The notes under the pieces were generated by a model. The model was not told the origin of the DNA, did not search any database, and saw nothing but the letters and a program-made list of their open reading frames with translations. A stretch of 6,903 bases of DNA from Rhizorhabdus sp. Lineage in GTDB: Bacteria; Pseudomonadota; Alphaproteobacteria; Sphingomonadales; Sphingomonadaceae. The DNA lies in the NCBI GenBank assembly GCA_004297635.1, contig SCUQ01000450.1, forward strand, positions 1 through 6,903. Direction: 5' to 3'. Shown piece after piece: positions 1 through 6,309 of the stretch (position 1 is the stretch's first letter; each line of letters opens with the position of its first letter). The translations under genes were made by a program, and so were the position numbers.

Positions 1-1317
<1,317 letters not shown>

Positions 1318-1329
1318 TCCGATCGGTAA

Positions 1330-1569
1330 ATGATGCGCATCTGTCTGGTCATCCTGCCTGCGATATTGCTCGGCGGCTGCGTCAGCGCCGCCAAGACCGT
1401 CGTGACCGCACCGTTCAAGGTCGTCGGCCAAGGCGTTGACTGGGCGACCACCAGCCAGGACGAAGCCGACCGCAATCGCGGCCGCGAGATGCGCAAGCAG
1501 GAGGAACGCGAGCGCAAGGAGCGCAAGCGTGCCGAGAAGGAATGGAAGCGCCAGCAGCGCGACGACTGA
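1330..1569 (+). CDS. Small lipoprotein with hypercharged C-terminal helix
   Basis: Predicted 79-residue lipoprotein of unknown function. The N-terminus has Arg3, a hydrophobic stretch (4-14) and a lipobox LLGGC with Cys17 as the likely lipidation site. Val at +2 lacks the Asp inner-membrane retention signal, so the outer membrane is the likelier home, although Lol sorting rules are less certain in alphaproteobacteria. Residues 18-43 are a short linker. From Asp44 to Asp79, 27 of 36 residues are D, E, K or R with no proline, consistent with a single extended charged helix or coiled coil. The gene starts 12 bases after the ftsH stop with no strong Shine-Dalgarno, so it probably depends on ftsH transcription. 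ATG 1333 (Met2) is an equally possible start and keeps the signal. I recognise no named family. A link to FtsH or envelope function rests on position only. Confidence 0.8.
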   Translation: MMRICLVILPAILLGGCVSAAKTVVTAPFKVVGQGVDWATTSQDEADRNRGREMRKQEERERKERKRAEKEWKRQQRDD

Positions 1570-1585
1570 GCGTCGTTACACTCTC

Positions 1586-1617
1586 GCCGAAGGAGCCGCA
1601 TCGGCGCGCTCTTCGGT
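1586..1617 (+). terminator. Imperfect long hairpin after the ftsH-lipoprotein unit, possible terminator
   Basis: CCGAAG (1587-1592) pairs with CTTCGG (1611-1616), AGC (1594-1596) with GCT (1608-1610), and CGC (1597-1599) with GCG (1604-1606). One base is bulged on each side (G1593, C1607) and the loop is ATCG (1600-1603). A G-U pair at 1586/1617 can extend the stem. That makes 12 Watson-Crick pairs starting 17 bases after the lipoprotein stop codon. Only TTAG follows, so the U-tract of a canonical intrinsic terminator is poor. It may instead be a 3'-end stabilising hairpin or a site of inefficient termination. Confidence 0.45.
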
Positions 1618-1623
1618 TAGGCT

Positions 1624-1707
1624 GTCAGGCCAATCGAGCGATGTCATGTCCTGACCAACGGCTTCCCGCGGGCGGCCGCAGCGTTTTCGCGGGCAGCTAG
1701 GCGCTGC
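1624..1707. repeat. Run of short inverted repeats in the gap before the arsR-type gene
   Basis: Three further inverted repeats follow the hairpin: GTCAGG (1624-1629) with CCTGAC (1650-1655), CCCGCG (1665-1670) with CGCGGG (1688-1693), and GCAGC (1693-1697) with GCTGC (1703-1707). Spacers are 20, 17 and 5 bases. Stems of 5-6 bp are not rare in GC-rich DNA, so each alone is weak evidence. The third arm directly adjoins the second. No gene is supported in 1570-1750. Confidence 0.3.
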
Positions 1708-1710
1708 TGA

Positions 1711-1739
1711 TTGCTCTTTCATAACTGATAAGTTATATA
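1711..1739 (+). promoter_or_regulatory. Candidate sigma-70-type promoter for the arsR-AHSA1 pair
   Basis: A -35-like TTGCTC (1711-1716) is separated by 17 bases from a -10-like TATATA (1734-1739). It sits in a sharply AT-rich patch within otherwise GC-rich DNA. Transcription would be expected to begin near 1746-1748, only about 3-5 bases before the ATG at 1751. No Shine-Dalgarno precedes that ATG, so the message may be leaderless or nearly so. TATAAC at 1736-1741 is an alternative -10 with a 19-base spacer. Unverified by any transcript data. Confidence 0.5.
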
Positions 1740-1741
1740 AC
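1721..1741. promoter_or_regulatory. Candidate ArsR-type operator (overlapping palindromes)
   Basis: ATAACT (1721-1726) and AGTTAT (1731-1736) form a perfect inverted repeat around GATA. GTTATATAAC (1732-1741) is a second perfect 10-bp palindrome that shares the AGTTAT arm. AT-rich dyads of this kind, over or next to the promoter, are typical ArsR/SmtB-family operators. The site covers the predicted -10 and spacer, so binding by the downstream repressor would block polymerase. Autoregulation is an inference from position and family. Confidence 0.6.
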
Positions 1742-1750
1742 ATATTAGCT

Positions 1751-2074
1751 ATGGAAGATTCACTAAACCTCAGGCTGGCGGCGCTTGCCGATCCGACGCG
1801 CCGGGCGATCGTCGCACGGCTCGCGCGCGGCGAGGCGACAGTCGCCGAATTGCAGAAGCCGTTCGGAATCAGCCAGCCGGCGATCTCGCGGCACCTCAAG
1901 GTGCTGGAAGCGGCCGGACTGATCGAACAGGACCGCGTGGCGCAGACGCGTCCTCGCCGCCTGCGGGTCGAAGCCCTGCAGGAAGCGGGGGCGTGGTTTG
2001 GCGAGGTCGCCGGTTTCTGGCGGGAGAGCTTCGATCGGCTCGACGCGATGATCGCGGAGGACAAGGAACGCTGA
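1751..2074 (+). CDS. ArsR/SmtB-family winged-helix transcriptional repressor
   Basis: 107-residue DNA-binding regulator. It matches the short ArsR family fold: LRLAALADPTRRAIV at residues 7-21, then a helix-turn-helix with ATVAEL (29-34) and the recognition helix around SQPAISRHLKVLEAAGLI (41-58), followed by the wing. The ELCVC-type metal-binding motif of ArsR/SmtB metal sensors is absent and no Cys is present, so it is probably not a metal sensor. It belongs with the metal-independent group often paired with an AHSA1/SRPBCC gene. Its TGA overlaps the next ATG by one base (TGATG at 2072-2076), giving translational coupling. It likely represses its own operon through the dyads at 1721-1741. 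The ATG at 1751 fits the family start well. The ligand, if any, is unknown. Confidence 0.93.
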   Translation: MEDSLNLRLAALADPTRRAIVARLARGEATVAELQKPFGISQPAISRHLKVLEAAGLIEQDRVAQTRPRRLRVEALQEAGAWFGEVAGFWRESFDRLDAMIAEDKER

Positions 2075-2562
2075 TGGCCGATGAACTGGTGATCTCCCGT
2101 ATTTTCAAGGCGCCCCGCGCTCAGCTCTGGGAGGCCTGGACCGACCCGGTTCAGTTCGGCCGCTGGTTCGGCCCCAAGGGTGTCACGACGACTATCATCA
2201 GCGCCGATGTCCGTGTCGGCGGCCATCTTCACTGTTCGATGGATTTCCCGGGCGGCCCGCGCATCTGGGCCAAGCTCGTCTATCGCGAAGTCGAGCCGCT
2301 TTTACGCCTTGTCTGGGAGCACAGCTTTTCGGACCCGCACGGGGAGATTGCGCCTTCGCCTTTCTCCCAGCATTGGCCGAAGAAATTGCTCAATAGCGTG
2401 ACCTTTGAGGACGCGGGAGCAGCCACCCGCATCCGCATGAAGTCGTCCGCGCTTGATGCCAGCCCCGAGGAAGCGGCCGAATTTCGCGATGCCTTTCCGT
2501 CAATGCATGGCGGCTGGAGCGGCAATTTTGACGTACTGGACGAATTTCTCGGCAAGGTTTGA
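2074..2562 (+). CDS. SRPBCC (AHSA1/START-like) domain protein
   Basis: 162-residue cytosolic protein of the SRPBCC fold, a helix-grip domain with a deep hydrophobic cavity. The N-terminal signature ISRIFKAPRAQLWEAWTDP (residues about 7-25) and FGRWFGP fit the AHSA1 activator-like group, as does the C-terminal helix HGGWSGNFDVLDEFL. Length and start are typical of the family. An upstream in-frame GTG at 1993 exists, but it lies inside the arsR frame, and the ATG at 2074 gives the normal family N-terminus. The gene is coupled to the repressor by the TGATG overlap. Such pairs are widespread, and the repressor is thought to control the SRPBCC gene. Despite the family name there is no evidence that it works with Hsp90; binding of a small hydrophobic ligand is more plausible. 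The substrate is unknown. Confidence 0.92.
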   Translation: MADELVISRIFKAPRAQLWEAWTDPVQFGRWFGPKGVTTTIISADVRVGGHLHCSMDFPGGPRIWAKLVYREVEPLLRLVWEHSFSDPHGEIAPSPFSQHWPKKLLNSVTFEDAGAATRIRMKSSALDASPEEAAEFRDAFPSMHGGWSGNFDVLDEFLGKV

Positions 2563-2668
2563 GTCCATCGCTTTGTCACGAAATGCTCCAATTCGGAGCT
2601 AAGTTGACTGGAATTGCCGCGTCGCTTCGGTCACATTCGCGCGAAGATCTGATAGCGGGGGCGCCATC
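2563..2668. other. 106-bp intergenic gap before the M48 operon, no clear promoter
   Basis: GCTCC (2585-2589) and GGAGC (2595-2599) form a 5-bp hairpin with an AATTC loop. CAATTC (2589-2594) and GAATTG (2611-2616) form a competing 6-bp inverted repeat. A -35-like TTGACT (2604-2609) is present, but I find no convincing -10 at 16-19 bases, so the promoter of the following operon is unassigned. GGGGG (2657-2661) lies 7 bases before the ATG at 2669 and may act as a weak ribosome binding site. Confidence 0.35.
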
Positions 2669-3472
2669 ATGAAAATGCTGCGCTGGGTTTTGCCAGCTAT
2701 GGCGCTGGCGTGCTTTGCCGTGTCGGCTTCCGCGCAGGAGAAGACCGGCAATCGGCCAGGTTTCACTCTGGCGCCCGGCTCCGCCCGGATCGTATTGATG
2801 CGACCTTCGATCAGGGTTGGCGAGCAGTCCACCGGTGGAATGTTCGAGCCGAACGCCGACTGGACTGATCAGGCTAAGGAAAATCTGGGCCGCGCCATTG
2901 CCGCCGCCCAGTCCGGACTGGGGAATGCTATCGTCTCCTATGAGGAGGCGGCAGGCGTTGATTCGGGGCGCGTCGCCGAATATCGCGCGTTGTTCTCGAC
3001 AGTGGTGGATTCTGTAATCGTCTACCAGTTCTTCGTCGGCAATCGCCTGGAGACCAAGAAGCGCAAGGGCAGCTTCGAGTGGACGCTGGGGCCCGATATC
3101 GCGAAACTGCCGGGTCTGCAGAACGCCGATTACGCCCTCTTCGTTACGGTCGAGGATCATTATGGTTCAACGGGGCGTAAAGTGGCACAGTTGTTCGCTG
3201 CGATGGCTGGCGTCGGTATGACCTCCGGCGTGCATAAAGGTTTTGCCGGTCTGGTCGATCTAAAGACCGGAGACCTGGTCTGGCTGAATGCGGATTTGCA
3301 AATGGGCGGTGACGTACGCACCGCTGAAGGCGCGCAGCGGCGCGTCTCCCAGCTGTTCGAAGGCTTTCCGGGCAGAACGGGCAGCCGGCCCGTCGTCACT
3401 CCGCTGATATCCAAAGCAGCGGTACCGGCACCCACGACAACCAGCGCCGCCGTCGCTACGATGGTCGATTGA
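2669..3472 (+). CDS. Exported protein of unknown function, first gene of the M48 operon
   Basis: 267 residues. The N-terminus has Lys2, Arg5, a hydrophobic core (6-18) and a SASA-Q junction suggesting signal peptidase I cleavage after Ala22, so the mature protein is probably periplasmic. Cys15 sits inside the hydrophobic core and is not a lipobox Cys. The mature part opens with a beta-strand-like ARIVLMRPSIRV and a dWT.qAkeNl helix. Later it has ADYALFVTVEDHYGSTGRK, a Gly/Ala/Met-rich helix, FAGLVDLKTGDLVWLNAD, and GDVRTAEGAQ. This recalls an unnamed proteobacterial family I associate with M48 peptidase neighbours, and loosely resembles GNA1162/CsgG-like envelope proteins in the pattern 'adyalfv... 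lvDl.tGdlvW'. The last 20 residues are Ala/Pro/Thr-rich. The stop shares TGATG with the M48 start, so the two products are probably made together. Function unassigned. Confidence 0.85.
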   Translation: MKMLRWVLPAMALACFAVSASAQEKTGNRPGFTLAPGSARIVLMRPSIRVGEQSTGGMFEPNADWTDQAKENLGRAIAAAQSGLGNAIVSYEEAAGVDSGRVAEYRALFSTVVDSVIVYQFFVGNRLETKKRKGSFEWTLGPDIAKLPGLQNADYALFVTVEDHYGSTGRKVAQLFAAMAGVGMTSGVHKGFAGLVDLKTGDLVWLNADLQMGGDVRTAEGAQRRVSQLFEGFPGRTGSRPVVTPLISKAAVPAPTTTSAAVATMVD

Positions 3473-4611
3473 TGAGAGCACTGTGGACTGCGATCGCCGC
3501 CGGGTGGGCTATATGGAGTGCGACGGCGTCGGCTCAGGCGCTTCCGCCCTTTGTTCAAGCTTATAACCCGCAGGGTGTTGATGAGCGCGGATTGTGGATG
3601 GAGGCTGACGAAGAAGAGCGCGTGTTGCGTGACTCCCGCTTCGTTATCACCGATCTCAAGCTAAATGCTTATGTTCGTAATATATTCTGTCGCACGGTAG
3701 GCGACGAACGCTGCAAGAATGTGCGGATTTATATTTTGCGCATCCCTCATCTCAACGCCACGATGTATCCCAACGGGATGATGACGATTTGGTCTGGGCT
3801 GCTGCTGCGGGTCCGGAGCGAGGCCGAGCTTGGCGCGGTACTTGGGCATGAGTTCGCGCATTTCGAACTTCGCCATTCTCTAAAAGGGTTTCAGGCGCAA
3901 CGGTCGACCGGCGATTGGCTTACGTGGACGGCGTTGCTGGGCGTTAATATGCAGTCGGCCATGATCGGTTCGTTCTACTCCTTCACGAGGGATCAGGAGA
4001 AGCAGGCTGATCTGCTCGGCCTCGAATATCTCGCCAAGTCGGTTTACCCGTCCTCGGTCGCCGCCAATATCTGGGATCGTACGATGGCGGAACAGGATGC
4101 GGCCGAAGCCGGTCGCAAGCGCAAAGCCCGCCACAGCTATTCCGCCGGTATCTTCGCAAGTCACCCCACCGATCTGACGCGATCGAAATATCTTCGTGAG
4201 GCGGCGGCAAAGCAGGCGGACGCCGGCGATCCGGGAGAGGCGGCCTATCGTGAAGGCATGGCCAGCTGGTTGCCGGAATTTCTGCACGACCAAATCAAGT
4301 TGAATGATTTCGGAGGCAGTGAATATCTGCTCCAGCAACTGGCTGGCGATAACTGGACTTCGGAATTACTGTATACTCGAGCCCAGCTCTACAGGCTGAG
4401 GGGTAACCCGCGCGATCTGGTTAGTGCCGCCCAATTTTATCAGCAGGCGATCGACAAAGGATTTTCCCGGGCGGACGCCCGCCGTGATCTCGGCCTGACC
4501 TTGTTACGCGCCCAACAGATCGAGTCCGGTCGTATGGCTCTGCAGCGATATCTAGATGAAAATCCCGAAGCGCCAGACAAGGCCATGATCGCAGCGCTGC
4601 TCGCAGACTAG
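3472..4611 (+). CDS. Periplasmic M48-family zinc metallopeptidase with TPR-like C-terminus
   Basis: 379-residue exported protease. A signal peptide (residues 1-21, ending ATASA before Gln22) directs it to the periplasm, and no other convincing membrane helix is seen. The peptidase domain carries the substrate-cleft segment NATMYPNGMMTIWSGLLLR (95-113), the zinc site HEFAH (126-130), the third ligand Glu176 with Asp180 in DQEKQADLLG, and a conserved SHP motif with His231. In E. coli BepA the corresponding HP histidine has been described as a regulatory switch. Cys73 and Cys81 could form a disulfide. Residues about 297-366 form two TPR-like helical hairpins. The architecture therefore resembles BepA (outer-membrane protein quality control), but the protein is shorter than BepA and orthology is not shown. 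The TTG at 3469 precedes the start in frame, but ATG 3472 overlaps the previous stop (TGATG) and gives the better start. Confidence 0.94.
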   Translation: MRALWTAIAAGWAIWSATASAQALPPFVQAYNPQGVDERGLWMEADEEERVLRDSRFVITDLKLNAYVRNIFCRTVGDERCKNVRIYILRIPHLNATMYPNGMMTIWSGLLLRVRSEAELGAVLGHEFAHFELRHSLKGFQAQRSTGDWLTWTALLGVNMQSAMIGSFYSFTRDQEKQADLLGLEYLAKSVYPSSVAANIWDRTMAEQDAAEAGRKRKARHSYSAGIFASHPTDLTRSKYLREAAAKQADAGDPGEAAYREGMASWLPEFLHDQIKLNDFGGSEYLLQQLAGDNWTSELLYTRAQLYRLRGNPRDLVSAAQFYQQAIDKGFSRADARRDLGLTLLRAQQIESGRMALQRYLDENPEAPDKAMIAALLAD

Positions 4612-4614
4612 GAG
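4610..4614 (+). promoter_or_regulatory. Shine-Dalgarno AGGAG deciding the start of the third operon gene
   Basis: AGGAG overlaps the stop codon of the M48 gene. It lies 7 bases before the ATG at 4622 but only 1 base before the in-frame ATG at 4616. Normal spacing therefore favours 4622 as the start. This is the clearest ribosome binding site in the operon. Confidence 0.65.
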
Positions 4615-4621
4615 AATGAGA

Positions 4622-5209
4622 ATGGATGGGGCACGGACATTGATATTGCTCGCCATCGTGGCGGCATCGTCCGCCGCGTCGGGTAACAAGCTCATCTCAC
4701 CTCGAACGAAGATCGCCGTGGCTAGGTCCCCGCTCATGGTCAACCCGTCGATAGAGTGGAACAAGCTGGACGCGAGACCCGGCCGCAACGCAGAAACCTG
4801 GACACTGGACGGCGATGCATTGAACGACGTTACTTTTTACGGAGGTATTCCCGCCGGTAAGACGCTGTTTGCTGAGGTGGATAAACGCAACCGGCCTCTG
4901 CCCCGCGTGTCTGCCACCATGTTGTTGACCGATATCCCGCCGCTTTTTGAAAACAGCTATCGTATCGCTCTCGACACGCCGCTCATGAATATCGACAGCG
5001 TTGAACCGATGGCTTTTGCAGGCAGCAAAGGAGTACGCTTCACTTACAGCTTCACGCGTCAAAACGAAGAAGTCCATCGCCGTGGCGAAGGGCGCGCTGC
5101 GATGATTGGTGGAAAGCTGTATATGATAACCTATGAGGCACCGATCCTTCATTATTTCGACAAGAGCCTGGCCGCCTTCCGTCAACTTGCCGACAGCGCG
5201 TCTTTCTAG
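4622..5209 (+). CDS. Exported protein of unknown function, third gene of the M48 operon
   Basis: 195 residues from the ATG at 4622, chosen because of the AGGAG 7 bases upstream. The in-frame ATG at 4616 would add Met-Arg and make the N-terminus more basic, so it is not excluded. A hydrophobic stretch TLILLAIVAASSAAS (6-20) suggests a signal peptide with cleavage near residues 19-21, although Asp2 makes the n-region weak. There is no Cys, hence no lipobox. The mature part looks mostly beta-rich with small helices: IEWNKLDARPGRNAETWTLD, DVTFYGGIPAGKTLF, a segment GSKGVRFTYSF, then KLYMITYEAP and a final helix FDKSLAAFRQLADSASF. The ending resembles small periplasmic proteins of the PsbP/DUF1795 type, a weak impression only. 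The gene starts 10 bases after the M48 stop, so it is surely in the same transcript. I cannot assign a function. Confidence 0.85.
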   Translation: MDGARTLILLAIVAASSAASGNKLISPRTKIAVARSPLMVNPSIEWNKLDARPGRNAETWTLDGDALNDVTFYGGIPAGKTLFAEVDKRNRPLPRVSATMLLTDIPPLFENSYRIALDTPLMNIDSVEPMAFAGSKGVRFTYSFTRQNEEVHRRGEGRAAMIGGKLYMITYEAPILHYFDKSLAAFRQLADSASF

Positions 5210-6309
5210 TCCGCCCCCACCCGCGTCATCGCCGCCGCCTGCCGCATCAATCCGGGCGTGTGGCTGAGCAGCCCGATCAGCGGCCCGGCGATCCAGGGCG
5301 TCTCGCCCCAGTGGCGGAGCAGATTGGCGAGGCCGATCGGGCGGCGGGCATGGCGGGCGAATCCGGTCTGGAAGGCGGGGGCGCCCGCAGCCCCCTCCCG
5401 CAGGAAGCCATAGGCGGCGCGAAGGGCGCTCGCGAGCGCGATGGCGATGCCGTCACCGGCCAGACTGGCGATCACGGCGGCCTGATCGCCGAGCCGGAAC
5501 AGGCCCGGCTCGGTTCGCGCCGTCTGCCAGCCATAAGGGATGCGCGCCACGCTCGACCAGGGACCTGCACCCGCTGCCGAAGCGAAGCGCCGGGCGAGCA
5601 GAGGGGCCTCGCGGGCTAGCGCCTCGATCACCGCGGCCGGTTGCCCGTCCGCCGCCTTCAGCCGCGACTGGGCGACCGAGAGGCAGAGATTGGCACTGCC
5701 GTCCTCCTGCAGGAGCAGCCCCGCATAGCCGCCCCTGAACAGATGCAGTTCGATCGTGCCCTCCAGCCCGGCGCGCAGCTCGGGCGTCGCGTCGAGCCGC
5801 ACGCGCAGGCCCAGCGCGGGATCGGCATCGGGCAGGGTGGCGCGGGGCGCGCCGCGCAGGTCATGCTTGCCCGTCGCCAGGAACAGCGCCTCGGCCCCGA
5901 TCGTCGCCCCGTCGGCAAGGTGCAGGCAGCGCGTTTCCGGATCGACCCGCCGGATCGCCAGGCCGCGCTCGATCGTCGCGCCCTGCTCGATCGCGGCCTC
6001 CAGCAGCACGGCATCGAGCCTGGTGCGCGACAGGCCGGCGGCAGCGAAGGGCAATGCGCTTTCGGCAACCCGCCGTCCCGCGACGATCCGTGCCCGGTGG
6101 ATCGGATGGGCGCCGAGCGCGGCGGCGTGGAGGCCGATCCGCGCCAGCATGGCGATCGCATCCGCCGCCAGAAAACCGCCGCAGACGACGTCCTGCGGCT
6201 CGGCATGGCGCTCGATCAGCACCGGCATCGCCCCGCCATGGGCGAGCAGGATCGCGGTCGCGGCCCCCGCCGGGCCGCCGCCGGCGATCAGCGCAGGCGT
6301 TCGACGCAT
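5206..6309 (-). CDS. FAD-dependent oxidoreductase (geranylgeranyl reductase/UbiH-like monooxygenase family)
   Basis: 367-residue flavoenzyme. The Rossmann dinucleotide motif AGGGPAGAATAILLA (residues 9-23) and Glu33 at the end of the second strand (VLIER) bind the ADP part of FAD. VVCGGFLAADAI (41-52) matches the CG..L region of this family. GD at 274-275 with GDGIAIALASALRAA (285-299) is the second FAD contact. The open frame extends upstream to 6381, but the ATG at 6309 places the FAD motif right at the N-terminus as usual, so I use it. The gene overlaps the end of the methyltransferase gene by 22 bases (6288-6309), so the two are almost certainly co-transcribed and coupled. The type resembles enzymes that tailor type III polyketide or phenolic lipid products, as srsC does in Streptomyces. 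The actual substrate is unknown. The stop shares CTAG with the convergent gene on the + strand. Confidence 0.92.
   Translation of the reverse strand: MRRTPALIAGGGPAGAATAILLAHGGAMPVLIERHAEPQDVVCGGFLAADAIAMLARIGLHAAALGAHPIHRARIVAGRRVAESALPFAAAGLSRTRLDAVLLEAAIEQGATIERGLAIRRVDPETRCLHLADGATIGAEALFLATGKHDLRGAPRATLPDADPALGLRVRLDATPELRAGLEGTIELHLFRGGYAGLLLQEDGSANLCLSVAQSRLKAADGQPAAVIEALAREAPLLARRFASAAGAGPWSSVARIPYGWQTARTEPGLFRLGDQAAVIASLAGDGIAIALASALRAAYGFLREGAAGAPAFQTGFARHARRPIGLANLLRHWGETPWIAGPLIGLLSHTPGLMRQAAAMTRVGAD

Noticed and set aside
1576..1722. Minus-strand small frame of 48 codons from the ATG at 1722, divergent from the arsR-type gene and sharing its operator region
   Set aside because: No ribosome binding site and no recognisable domain, and it runs through the hairpins. 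The larger frame it belongs to (to 2232) lies antisense to the arsR and AHSA1 genes. Divergent expression remains possible but unsupported.
1993..2073. In-frame GTG extension of the AHSA1/SRPBCC gene into the arsR-type gene
   Set aside because: It would add 27 Arg/Gly-rich residues unlike the family N-terminus. The ATG at 2074 in the TGATG overlap is the natural start.
3880..4338. Minus-strand 152-codon frame opposite the M48 gene
   Set aside because: No motif, antisense to a gene with an intact HEFAH active site.
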